Of a stretch of 24,077 nucleotides of DNA, positions 13,576-21,029 are shown in pieces. The translations under genes were made by a program, and so were the position numbers. Within the stretch, counting starts at the first letter, position 1. The number at the start of each line of letters is the position of its first letter. This DNA is from JBBARC01 sp040400005 (lineage in GTDB: Bacteria; Pseudomonadota; Alphaproteobacteria; Acetobacterales; Acetobacteraceae). The notes under the pieces were generated by a model, which saw only the letters and a list, made by a program, of their open reading frames with translations, searched no databases and had not been told where the DNA came from. The stretch lies in assembly GCA_040400005.1 (NCBI GenBank), contig JBBARC010000052.1, positions 1 to 24,077 of the forward strand, given 5' to 3'.

Positions 13576-14547
13576 ATGACGCCAATCGCCACTAGCCCTA
13601 CCATGGTGACCAGCAGCCAGCGCATCAGGCGCAGCCGCGCCGGGGATGCGCTATTTGCCGGGGTCGCCAAGGCCAGCGGCATTTTTGTGCTGCTGCTGCT
13701 GGGCGCCATCATTGTGCTGCTGTTTCTCGGCGCGCTGCCGGCATTCCGCGCCTTTGGCCCAGGGTTTTTCACCAGTGCGGCATGGAACCCGGTCACCGAG
13801 CATTTCGGCGCCTTGGTGTCGGTTTACGGCACGCTGGTCAGTTCCCTGCTGGCACTGTTGATGGCGGTGCCGCTGGCGTTTGGCGTTGCCTACACACTCA
13901 CCGAATTAGCCCCCCCCTGGTTGCGCCAGCCGGTGGGCACCGCCATCGAATTATTGGCCGCGGTCCCCTCCATCATCTACGGCATGTGGGGGTTTTTCGT
14001 GCTCGCCCCGCACGTATCACGCACTATCGAGCCGTTTTTGGCCGCAACTTTTGGCCGGCTGCCGCTGCTCGGTTCCCTGTTTGCTGCCGGCGCTGGCGAC
14101 GCCAGCATTTTTACCGCCGCCCTGGTGCTGGCGGTGATGATCATCCCTTTTATTGCTGCCACCATGCGCGATGTGTTCCTTACCGTGCCGGCGATGTTTC
14201 GCGAATCCGCGTTCGGCCTGGGGGCCACATCGTGGGAAGTGATGCGCAACGTGGTGCTGCCCTACACCCGCGTATCGGTCATCGGCGGCATCATGCTGGG
14301 CCTCGGCCGGGCGTTAGGCGAAACCATGGCGGTGACCTTTGTTATCGGCAACACCAACCGCATTGGTAGCAGCATCTTCTCTCCCGGTAACACCATAGCG
14401 TCCCTGGTGGCGCTGGAATTTCCCGAAAGCGAACAGGGCGGCTTGCAACTTTCGTCCCTGCTGGCGCTGGGCTTTATCCTGTTCGTGATTTCGTTCGTGG
14501 TGCTCGCTATCTCACGCGTGCTGCTCCGCCCGCGCCAGGCAAGCTAA
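13576..14547 (+). CDS. pstC: phosphate ABC transporter permease PstC
   Basis: 323 residues with about six membrane segments. The N-terminal part has AGVAKASGIFVLLLLGAIIVLLFLGALPAF. The GFFTSAAWNPV motif follows. The YGTLVSSLLALLMAVPLAFGVAYTLTELAP block starts the permease domain. The cytoplasmic EAA-type loop ESAFGLGATSWEVMRNVVLPYTRVSVIGG contacts PstB, and LGRALGETMAVTFVIGN is the PstC signature. It forms the channel with PstA. Spacing to pstA is only 5 bp. ATG 13576 was chosen; ATG 13603 is an alternative with no clear ribosome site for either. Confidence 0.95.
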   Translation: MTPIATSPTMVTSSQRIRRSRAGDALFAGVAKASGIFVLLLLGAIIVLLFLGALPAFRAFGPGFFTSAAWNPVTEHFGALVSVYGTLVSSLLALLMAVPLAFGVAYTLTELAPPWLRQPVGTAIELLAAVPSIIYGMWGFFVLAPHVSRTIEPFLAATFGRLPLLGSLFAAGAGDASIFTAALVLAVMIIPFIAATMRDVFLTVPAMFRESAFGLGATSWEVMRNVVLPYTRVSVIGGIMLGLGRALGETMAVTFVIGNTNRIGSSIFSPGNTIASLVALEFPESEQGGLQLSSLLALGFILFVISFVVLAISRVLLRPRQAS

Positions 14548-14552
14548 CGATC

Positions 14553-15419
14553 ATGGCCAGCAGTATCACCCGCAGCGCAACCATCGCCGCAACCTTGGCT
14601 CGGCGCCGCCGCGCGCGCGATGGTCTCGCCCGCTCGCTTGCCTGGGGCGCCACGCTGCTGGCGCTGGCGTTTTTGGCATCCATTCTATACACCCTGGTAT
14701 CTTTGGGTGGGGCCGGGCTTTCGCTGCACACGCTCACCACCGTTACCCGCCCGCCGGGATCAAACGGTGGCCTCGCCAATGCCATTATTGGCAGCCTGGT
14801 ACAGGCAGCTTTGGGCACCGCTATTGGCACGCCGATCGGCCTGATGGTTGGCACCTACCTTGCCGAATACGCGCAAAACTCGCCCCTGGGTAACGCTGTG
14901 CGGTTTGTCTCCGATATTCTGCTCTCCGCCCCCTCCATCCTCATTGGCCTGTTTGTCTACGAAGTGCTGGTCGCCCCGTTTGGCGGGTTTTCCGGGCTTG
15001 CCGGGGCGGCCGCCCTTGCCATTATCGTTATCCCCATCGTTGTGCGCACCACAGAAGATATGCTGCGCCTGATCCCGGTATCTTTGCGCGAAGCGGCCAT
15101 CGCGCTTGGCGCACCGCGGTGGAAAAGTATTGTTTTCGTGTGTTATCGCGCCGCCCGTGATGGCATCGCCACCGGCGTGCTGTTGGCGGTCGCCCGAGTT
15201 TCGGGCGAAACCGCCCCATTGCTGTTTACCTCGCTGGGCAATTCAGATTTCTCTGGCCTGAACAGTGCCATGTCGAGCCTGCCCGTCACCATTTACCAAT
15301 ACGCCGCCGGCGCGTTTGATGATTGGGTGCAACTCGCCTGGACCGGCGCCTTGCTGATCACGCTTGGCGTTCTCACCATCAATATTTTGGCGCGTGCCCT
15401 GATCCGGGGCCGTGCGTGA
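14553..15419 (+). CDS. pstA: phosphate ABC transporter permease PstA
   Basis: 288 residues with six predicted membrane segments after a basic N-terminus (ARRRRARDGLARS). Signature stretches are RPPGSNGGLANAIIGSL, GTPIGLMVGTYLAEYA, and SDILLSAPSILIGLFVYE. The EAA-type loop is VSLREAAIALGAPRWKSI, followed by RVSGETAPLLFTSLGN, the PstA counterpart of the ALGETMAV block in PstC. It follows pstC by 5 bp and precedes pstB by 20 bp, as expected for one transcript. Confidence 0.95.
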   Translation: MASSITRSATIAATLARRRRARDGLARSLAWGATLLALAFLASILYTLVSLGGAGLSLHTLTTVTRPPGSNGGLANAIIGSLVQAALGTAIGTPIGLMVGTYLAEYAQNSPLGNAVRFVSDILLSAPSILIGLFVYEVLVAPFGGFSGLAGAAALAIIVIPIVVRTTEDMLRLIPVSLREAAIALGAPRWKSIVFVCYRAARDGIATGVLLAVARVSGETAPLLFTSLGNSDFSGLNSAMSSLPVTIYQYAAGAFDDWVQLAWTGALLITLGVLTINILARALIRGRA

Positions 15420-15439
15420 ATGCCGAAGGGGGCCGCTTC

Positions 15440-16246
15440 ATGACGCAGCAAACTGGCCAGGCAGATGATATGCCCGCCGCCAGCACCGATCCGCGCGTGC
15501 GAATTCGCATGCGCAATTTGGATTTTTTCTATGGTGCCAACCAAGCGCTGAAAAACATCAACCTCGATCTGCCAGATCGCCAGGTTACCGGCATGATCGG
15601 CCCATCCGGCTGCGGTAAATCCACCCTACTGCGCGTGCTCAACCGCATGTACGATCTCTATCCAGGTCACCGCGCCGCCGGCGAAGTGCGGCTCGATGGT
15701 GAAAATATCCTGGCCCCCGATGTCGATCTCAACCATTTGCGCAGCCGCGTCGGCATGGTGTTTCAAAAACCAACCCCCTTTCCGATGTCGATCCACGAAA
15801 ACATCACCTTTGGCGTGAAACTGCACGAACGCCTGAACCGCGCCGAGATGGAAGAACGTGTGGAATGGTCGCTCACCAGGGCGGCTTTGTGGACCGAGGT
15901 CAAAGACCGCTTAAAATCACCAGCATCTGGTTTATCGGGCGGCCAGCAGCAACGCCTGTGCATCGCCCGCACCATCGCCGTGCGCCCGGAAGTGATTTTG
16001 CTCGATGAACCCACCAGTGCGCTGGATCCCATCAGCACCCTAAAAATCGAAGAATTGATCGACGAGCTCAAACGCGATTTCACCATCGCCATCGTTACTC
16101 ACAACATGCAGCAAGCCGCCCGCTGCGCCGATCAGGTGGCGTTCTTCTACCTCGGCGAATTGGTCGAAGTGGCGCCGGCTGGCACCATCTTCACCGCACC
16201 AAAACAAAAACGCACGCAAGAATACGTCACCGGCCGCTTTGGCTAA
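15440..16246 (+). CDS. pstB: phosphate ABC transporter ATP-binding protein
   Basis: 268 residues. Powers phosphate import. Walker A GPSGCGKST at residues 54-62, Q-loop in VGMVFQKPTPFPMSI, signature LSGGQ at 165-169, Walker B VILLDE at 185-190, D-loop SALDP and switch His in IVTHNMQQAARC. The MRNLDFFYG and LNRMYDLYPG stretches are PstB-typical. ATG 15440 follows AAGGGGG and excludes the longer frame that starts inside pstA. An N-terminal extension of about 20 residues is low complexity. Confidence 0.96.
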   Translation: MTQQTGQADDMPAASTDPRVRIRMRNLDFFYGANQALKNINLDLPDRQVTGMIGPSGCGKSTLLRVLNRMYDLYPGHRAAGEVRLDGENILAPDVDLNHLRSRVGMVFQKPTPFPMSIHENITFGVKLHERLNRAEMEERVEWSLTRAALWTEVKDRLKSPASGLSGGQQQRLCIARTIAVRPEVILLDEPTSALDPISTLKIEELIDELKRDFTIAIVTHNMQQAARCADQVAFFYLGELVEVAPAGTIFTAPKQKRTQEYVTGRFG

Positions 16247-16267
16247 TTGTAAAAAGGAGCGGGGCAC

Positions 16268-16987
16268 ATGTCTGATCTCGCGGGACACATCGTGAAAAGT
16301 TTTGAACTAGAACTCGCCCGCCTGCGCGATTTGCTGGTGGAAATGGGCGGCAAGGTGGAACGTCAGGTGGCCATCGCCACCCGCGCCGTGGTCGAAGGCG
16401 ATACGGCACTCGCCACCGCCGCCATGGAAATGGACCCCGCGGTGGACGCGCTGGAACGCGAAGTGGAAGCGTTTGTTATGCGTCTGCTCGCCCTACGCCA
16501 ACCACTCGCCGGCGATCTGCGCCAGATTGTCGCCGCCCTAAAATTGGCCAGCGACCTTGAACGTATCGGCGATTACGCCGCCAACGTCGCCAAACGCGGC
16601 ATTGTGCTGGCGCAATTCACGCTGCCCTTCAAACTCAGCGGCATCGGCAATCTTGCCCGCAATGTGCAGGAAAATCTCAAACTGGCGGTCGATGCCATCG
16701 GCGCCATGGATGCCGAAAAAGCGATCCGCGTCTGGCATTCCGATAACGCCGTCGATGATATCTACACCGCGATTTTTCGCGAACTGATCACCTACATGAT
16801 GGAAGATCCGCGCAGCATCACCCCCTGCGCACATTTGCTGTTCATCGCCAAAAACCTAGAGCGCATCGGCGATCACGCAACGAACATCGCCGAAACCGTG
16901 CATTTCGCCGCCTTGGGCGAAGCGCTGCCAGGCAATCGCCCGAAAGGCGAAAACTCTGCCTACACCGTGATTACCCCACAAGATTAA
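16268..16987 (+). CDS. phoU: phosphate signalling protein PhoU
   Basis: 239 residues built of two similar three-helix PhoU units. Metal-binding E/DxxxD signatures are LKLASDLERIGDYAANVAK (about residues 91-109) and LLFIAKNLERIGDHATNIAE (about 190-209). PhoU links transporter activity to the PhoR sensor kinase and damps the phosphate response. ATG 16268 has AAGGAG at 16254-16259, 8 bases upstream. It lies 21 bp after pstB and 45 bp before phoB. Confidence 0.96.
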   Translation: MSDLAGHIVKSFELELARLRDLLVEMGGKVERQVAIATRAVVEGDTALATAAMEMDPAVDALEREVEAFVMRLLALRQPLAGDLRQIVAALKLASDLERIGDYAANVAKRGIVLAQFTLPFKLSGIGNLARNVQENLKLAVDAIGAMDAEKAIRVWHSDNAVDDIYTAIFRELITYMMEDPRSITPCAHLLFIAKNLERIGDHATNIAETVHFAALGEALPGNRPKGENSAYTVITPQD

Positions 16988-17032
16988 GCCGCCCCGTTAG
17001 TCCGATTTTTTCCGTTAAGGGAAGCAAACCCC

Positions 17033-17749
17033 GTGTCAGAAACAACCGCAACGCTTGCCAAACCCTTGGTGCTGGTGGTGGAAGACGAAGCCGCTATCGC
17101 CACCATGCTGCGCTATAACCTGGAAAAGCAGGGATTCCGCGTCGATGAAGCCGGCGATGGCCAGGAAGCGCTCACCCGCATCGCCGAAGCCGTGCCCGAT
17201 ATCGTGCTGCTCGATTGGATGCTGCCAGTGATGTCCGGCATCGAAGTGTGCCGCCAAATTCGCCGGCGTCCCGCCACCCGCGAACTGCCCGTAATCATGG
17301 TCACCGCGCGCACCGAAGACCAAGATGCCGTGCGCGGCTTGAACACCGGCGCCGATGATTACATCACCAAACCTTTTAACATGGATGCACTGGTTGCCCG
17401 CATGCGTGCCCTGCTGCGCCGCGCCAACGCCGTGCCCACCAAAGGGCGCTTAGCGTTTCACGATATCACCATGGACCTTGCCGCCCATCGCGTGCAGCGC
17501 AATGGCCGCGCCGTACACTTGGGCCCCACCGAATTCCGCCTGCTGGAATTTTTCATGCAGCACCCGCGCCGAGTCTTCGCCCGCGAAGAATTGCTCGATG
17601 CCGTCTGGGGCCCCGATATCCACGTCGAACCGCGCACGGTAGACGTGCACATCCGTCGTCTGCGCAAATCCATCAACGCGGAAGGTGAGCTGGATTTAGT
17701 CCGCACCGTGCGCGCCGCAGGCTACGCATTGGATACGGATCCGGTTTAA
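17033..17749 (+). CDS. phoB: phosphate regulon response regulator PhoB
   Basis: 238 residues. Receiver domain with acidic pocket E17/D18, phosphoacceptor D61 (LLDWMLP), T91 and K113 (TKPF). The C-terminal OmpR/PhoB winged helix (about 135-235) carries LGPTEFRLLEFFMQHPRRVFAREELLDAVWG, and EPRTVDVHIRRLRKSIN is the recognition helix region. GTG start at 17033 with AAGGGA 10 bases upstream. Activates phosphate-starvation genes by binding Pho boxes, one of which lies before pstS. Its kinase PhoR is not next to it in this window. The protein ends just before hairpin element C. Confidence 0.94.
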   Translation: MSETTATLAKPLVLVVEDEAAIATMLRYNLEKQGFRVDEAGDGQEALTRIAEAVPDIVLLDWMLPVMSGIEVCRQIRRRPATRELPVIMVTARTEDQDAVRGLNTGADDYITKPFNMDALVARMRALLRRANAVPTKGRLAFHDITMDLAAHRVQRNGRAVHLGPTEFRLLEFFMQHPRRVFAREELLDAVWGPDIHVEPRTVDVHIRRLRKSINAEGELDLVRTVRAAGYALDTDPV

Positions 17750-17779
17750 ATAGGTAAGGTTTAAGGCAAGGGCAGGGAC

Positions 17780-17903
17780 CTTCTTTTCTGAAGAAAAGAA
17801 GCAAAAGACTTTTATGATGCCGGGCCGGGATTCGCGGTGGCATGGCTGCCCCTGTCCCAGCGTATTAAAAGTCTTTTTGGTTCTTTTTCTTCAGAAAAAG
17901 AAC
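17780..17903 (+). repeat. hairpin element C
   Basis: Arms are TTCTTTTCTGAAGAAAAG then CAAAAGACTTTT on the left, and AAAAGTCTTTTTGG then TTTTTCTTCAGAAAAAG on the right. The core 17813-17866 holds CGCGGTGGCATGGCTGCCCCTG. It sits between the converging phoB and carboxypeptidase genes, ending about 10 bases from the stop of the latter, and could terminate both. Confidence 0.8.
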
Positions 17904-17912
17904 ATTCTTCTC

Positions 17913-19061
17913 TTAGCTTCGCCCAGTGGTCGCACTAGCATAACTCACACTCAGCACGTGCCCGCGGCGGCTGGCGCTGCGTACGGGGTGGGCTTTGTGG
18001 GTGCTGTGGGGCTTGGCGGCGGATGCGGTGAGTTTGTGGGTGCTTGCCGGTTTTGCTGCACTGGCAACGACCGTTGCGTGGTGGCTGTGGTGATGGTGGC
18101 TTGGGGTAGTGGCAATCGGGGTGAAGGCGGCAACGCGCATCACATGGGCGTGCGGGGTGGCGGCATCAGCGGTTTCAATCAGGGACGGCAGGTGAACACG
18201 GCCCGGCCGGCGCACAATCGGCACGCCGAGTTGCTGAAAGCCATCATCCAGCAGGCTTGCCATGTGTAGATCGCGTTCGCCGTTCGATCGGGCGCCTAGC
18301 ACCACACCGATCAGCCGGATGTCGCCGCGCACCGCGGAGGTGACCAGATTATGCCCGGCGGCCTGGGTGTAGCCGGTTTTAAGGCCATCGGCACCGGCGT
18401 ATAATTTCAGCATGTGGTCGTGGTTGGGGATGGCGCGGCCGTGGAAATAGAAGGTTTCCACGCTGAAAAACCGGTAATATTCCGGGTAATCCTGGATCAA
18501 CCGGTGCGCCAGCACGGCCAAATCGCGTGCGGTGGTTACCTGTTGGGGGTTGGGCAGGCCGGATGCGTTGCGAAACGTGGTGTGCGTCATGCCCAGCATA
18601 CGCGCGCGTTCGGTCATGCTTTGGGCAAAGCGCGGCTCGCTGCCGCCCAGTTTTTCGCCAAGCGCGCAGGCGGCATCGTTGGCGGATTTGGTGACGATGC
18701 CCAAAATGGCGTCGCCAATCGTAAATTTAGTGCCGGGCAGAAGGCCCAGTTTCGATGGTTCCTGCGATGCAGCGAAATCGGATACCGGCACGGTGTCGGT
18801 TAAGGTTACCCGGTGGGCGCGCAGCGCATCGAACGCCATATATAAGGTCATCAGCTTGGTCAGGCTGGCGGGGTAGCGTTCTTCATCGGCGTTGATCGCC
18901 TCCATCACCCGGCCATTTTCGTGATCAACGATGATCGAGGCATAGCGGGCAGAGCCGATTTGCGCGTGGGCGGTGGTGGTGAACGCGGCGGCGGCGATGG
19001 TGCAAGCGGATGCCAGCATCACTTTTTTGCCAAGCTGTCCCAGCGTTCGCTGCATGATCAT
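17913..19061 (-). CDS. D-alanyl-D-alanine carboxypeptidase (peptidase S11)
   Basis: 382 residues. The signal peptide runs to about residue 33 (AHA). A low-molecular-weight penicillin-binding fold follows with SLTK at 66-69 (nucleophile S66), SAN at 126-128 and KTG at 228-230. It trims the terminal D-Ala of peptidoglycan stem peptides in the periplasm. After about residue 300 there is no PBP5-type C-terminal domain or SPOR domain that I can see. Instead a low-complexity tail has a HHHHSHH cluster and two near copies of ASAAKPxSTHK. The start is ATG 19061 or ATG 19055. Converges on phoB across hairpin element C. Confidence 0.9.
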   Translation of the reverse strand: MIMQRTLGQLGKKVMLASACTIAAAAFTTTAHAQIGSARYASIIVDHENGRVMEAINADEERYPASLTKLMTLYMAFDALRAHRVTLTDTVPVSDFAASQEPSKLGLLPGTKFTIGDAILGIVTKSANDAACALGEKLGGSEPRFAQSMTERARMLGMTHTTFRNASGLPNPQQVTTARDLAVLAHRLIQDYPEYYRFFSVETFYFHGRAIPNHDHMLKLYAGADGLKTGYTQAAGHNLVTSAVRGDIRLIGVVLGARSNGERDLHMASLLDDGFQQLGVPIVRRPGRVHLPSLIETADAATPHAHVMRVAAFTPIATTPSHHHHSHHATVVASAAKPASTHKLTASAAKPHSTHKAHPVRSASRRGHVLSVSYASATTGRS

Positions 19062-19330
19062 ACCCCGTATCCCACCAATCGTTAGTACCCTAGCCGAGAG
19101 ATTCTGTGTATGTCCAGCATATTAGACGAGGTCATTAACACTAATTCCTTAAGACTTTGCGGCAACCAGGCCTTGTGCGGCGCAGCAAAATAGCGACGTA
19201 GGATTGTCTCGGTGACCCTTTAACTAGGTATAAACCAAGCCACGCTAACGAGGCGAGTGATTTTGCCAGGATGGCGTTTGGGGGTGCGGCCGGGTCTTTC
19301 TACAAAAATGGTGCAGCGCACAAATTTCTA
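19062..19330. other. intergenic region between carboxypeptidase and phasin genes
   Basis: Divergent intergenic DNA with no gene. It includes TGCGGCGCA near 19176-19184 and AT-rich stretches around 19120-19150 that could hold the reverse-strand promoter, but no clear -35/-10 pair is seen there. Confidence 0.4.
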
Positions 19331-19359
19331 TTGACGGCGCAGTTGCCGAGCGTTAATAA
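19331..19359 (+). promoter_or_regulatory. sigma70-type promoter of the phasin gene
   Basis: TTGACG at 19331-19336, a 17-bp spacer, then TAATAA at 19354-19359, followed by more AT-rich DNA. It lies about 100 bases before the phasin start. Best promoter match in the window. Confidence 0.7.
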
Positions 19360-19366
19360 AATTATA

Positions 19367-19377
19367 TTGCGCCGCAG
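19367..19377 (+). promoter_or_regulatory. possible PhaR operator
   Basis: TTGCGCCGCAG fits, with one mismatch, the CTGC-N3-GCAG type of site reported for PhaR repressors of phasin genes in Rhodobacter. It lies 8 bases after the -10 element, a suitable place for repression. PhaR itself is not in the window. Confidence 0.35.
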
Positions 19378-19461
19378 CATGGGCGCTCAACCCAAATTGG
19401 CCCTGGATCCCGTCTGGATCTCATCCGGTTCTCCGGGGCCGCAACCCCCGGAGAGATGCCT

Positions 19462-19992
19462 ATGTCGATTAAAGTGAAGGGCCCAGACGCCGACATCAAA
19501 ACTATCGAAGGTAAGATTGTGGACATCACCCCGTTCGAAAAAACCGTGGAACAGATCAAGGCCGGTGCCGCCACCGCCACTGCCAGCATGGAACAGGCGC
19601 AAACCCAGTTCAAAGCCAAGTTAGAAGAAGGCGTCAGCAAAGCGATGAAAACAGCCGAGCAGGTCACTGCCTTTAACAAGGGCAACATGGATGCCTTCGT
19701 GCAGGCCGGCACCATTTACAGCACCGGCATGCAGGACATCAGCAAGGCCTGGGCCGCCAGCGCCAAGGCATCGGTCAGCGATAGCATGGCCAATTTCAAG
19801 GCGCTGACCACGGTCAAGTCACTGAAGGAAGCGATCAATCTGCAGTCCAACTTTGCCCGTACCGCCATGGAAAAAACCCTGGCCGATAGCGGCAAGCTGA
19901 CCGAACAAACGCTGAAGCTGGCCGAGCAGGCTTTCGCCCCGCTCACCGCCCGCCTTAACGTTGCCGTGGAAACCTTCTCCCCACGCTCGTAA
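19462..19992 (+). CDS. phasin family protein
   Basis: 176 residues, mostly amphipathic helix, rich in Ala, Lys and Glu, no cysteine. The C-terminal two thirds carry the phasin pattern FNKGNMDAFVQAGTIYSTGMQDIS, then LKEAINLQSNFARTAMEKTLADSGKLTEQTLKLAEQAFAPLTARL. Phasins coat polyhydroxyalkanoate granules, and some bacteria use them as stress chaperones. ATG 19462 is preferred over 19456 because GGAG at 19450-19453 is 8 bases away. Single-gene unit with its own promoter and a strong terminator. No PHA synthase gene is nearby. Confidence 0.9.
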   Translation: MSIKVKGPDADIKTIEGKIVDITPFEKTVEQIKAGAATATASMEQAQTQFKAKLEEGVSKAMKTAEQVTAFNKGNMDAFVQAGTIYSTGMQDISKAWAASAKASVSDSMANFKALTTVKSLKEAINLQSNFARTAMEKTLADSGKLTEQTLKLAEQAFAPLTARLNVAVETFSPRS

Positions 19993-20050
19993 TCGCAGCC
20001 AGGGTGCGGCTGGCGGGGGCAACCCCACCGGCTGGTTCTTGCCTAAATAT

Positions 20051-20089
20051 GCCCCGGGTTGCGCGTCGTGCGCGGCCCGGGGTTTTTTT
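20051..20089 (+). terminator. intrinsic terminator of the phasin gene
   Basis: CCCCGGG (20052-20058) pairs with CCCGGGG (20076-20082), with inner CGCG/CGCG pairing, followed by seven T. Textbook Rho-independent terminator 60 bases after the stop. Confidence 0.9.
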
Positions 20090-20341
20090 ATGCCGCCTCC
20101 AGCCCTCGCCTATTTGCGCTGGGGGCCTTTTTCTTGGCGCGATGGTGCCAATATCCTAAACTTCTGGTGCCATCTTGTGCGCGAACCGGCACCGAAATGG
20201 GGTGCCGCAGCTGGGCTTGCGTTCAGGGCCGCGCCGGACGCACCATAGTGGCGCTAACCGGCAGGCCAGGGGGCAACACCTTGGGGCCGCCGGGCTTTGG
20301 TGTGCGTAATGGGATGTTTGATCGATCAATGGCAAGCCTGA
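20090..20341. other. intergenic region before clpS
   Basis: No gene is supported. A GGCACC/GGTGCC inverted repeat lies near 20189-20207. No clear promoter or ribosome site for clpS is visible, which leaves its start uncertain. Confidence 0.35.
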
Positions 20342-20824
20342 ATGAGTGATCTAAAAATGAGCGGCGGCGATATCAAAGCGATGAGCGACGGCGATATCAA
20401 AGCGATGAGCGACGGCGATCTGCGTGCGACGAGCGACGGCGATATCAAAGCGACGAGCGGCGGCGATATCAAAGCGACGAGCGGCGGCGATATACGTGCG
20501 ATGAGCGACGACGATAAGCGCGGCAACCCGCCCGAAACCGGCGTGGTGGTCAAAACCCGGCCCAAAACCCGCAAGCCTGCCATGTACAAAGTCTTAATGC
20601 TGAACGACGACTACACCCCCATGGAATTCGTCGTGCACGTGCTAGAACGCTTCTTTCAAAAAACCCGCGAAGAAGCCACCAACATCATGATGCATGTGCA
20701 CCGCCGCGGGGTTGGCGTGTGCGGCGTGTTCACCTACGAGGTGGCCGAAACCAAAGTTACCCAGGTGATGGACCTCGCCCGCCAGAACCAGCACCCGCTG
20801 CAATGCACGATTGAGAAAGAGTAA
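20342..20824 (+). CDS. clpS: ATP-dependent Clp protease adaptor ClpS with repeat-expanded N-terminus
   Basis: 160 residues from ATG 20342. The core from about residue 81 (MYKVLMLNDDYTPMEFVVHVLERFF) is canonical ClpS. The N-degron pocket residues N88-D89-D90 and the MMHVHRRG helix are present, ending HPLQCTIEKE. ClpS delivers proteins with bulky N-terminal residues to ClpA. The N-terminal extension is unusual: about 80 residues instead of 20-35. It is made of near copies of MSDGDIKA encoded by a 24-bp repeat. MSDDDKRG at residue 54 (ATG 20501) looks like the ordinary family start, so the repeats seem to have grown from it. In-frame ATGs at 20342, 20357, 20381, 20405 and 20501 are all possible starts. 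clpA follows. Confidence 0.93.
   Translation: MSDLKMSGGDIKAMSDGDIKAMSDGDLRATSDGDIKATSGGDIKATSGGDIRAMSDDDKRGNPPETGVVVKTRPKTRKPAMYKVLMLNDDYTPMEFVVHVLERFFQKTREEATNIMMHVHRRGVGVCGVFTYEVAETKVTQVMDLARQNQHPLQCTIEKE
20357..20523 (+). repeat. 24-bp minisatellite at the clpS start
   Basis: Six full units begin at 20357, 20381, 20405, 20429, 20453 and 20477, and a seventh partial unit at 20501. Typical unit: ATGAGCGACGGCGAT followed by ATCAAAGCG. Units 4-6 have ACG in place of ATG. All are in frame. The unit contains a start codon. Confidence 0.92.
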
Positions 20825-20829
20825 ACCTT

Positions 20830-20843
20830 CCCCCGCACGGGGG
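20830..20843 (+). terminator. GC hairpin after clpS
   Basis: CCCCCG-CA-CGGGGG at 20830-20843, 6 bases after the clpS stop. No T-run follows, so it is probably a pause or stability hairpin rather than a full terminator. Confidence 0.3.
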
Positions 20844-20880
20844 CACTAGCCCAACCGCATACGCCACCCCACATGCAAAA

Positions 20881-20912
20881 ATGCCTGAACATCCGTTAGG
20901 CATAAAATTTTG
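20881..20912 (+). terminator. second hairpin between clpS and clpA
   Basis: ATGCCTgAAC, loop ATCC, GTTAGGCAT with one bulge, followed by AAAATTTTGC. It could weaken read-through from clpS to clpA, or its AT-rich tail (CATAAAAT) could be part of a clpA promoter. Confidence 0.3.
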
Positions 20913-21029
20913 CTTCCCGGACGCCGCAAAAGCGGGCCATCCTGTGAAGTAGGCGGAGTGTGGTGCCAAGGTGATCGCCCAATTGGGGTTTGCCGACAGC
21001 CACACCCGCAAGATCGGAGCTTTGCCGCC

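Noticed and set aside
20326..20589. Reverse-strand repetitive frame (SPSLIALI-type units) across the clpS repeat
   Set aside because: It is the antisense of the in-frame clpS minisatellite; the forward frame leads into a canonical ClpS core.
20910..21029. 40-residue N-terminal extension of ClpA
   Set aside because: No homology is expected before MLSRALEQTL, and GGAG is correctly spaced for ATG 21030.
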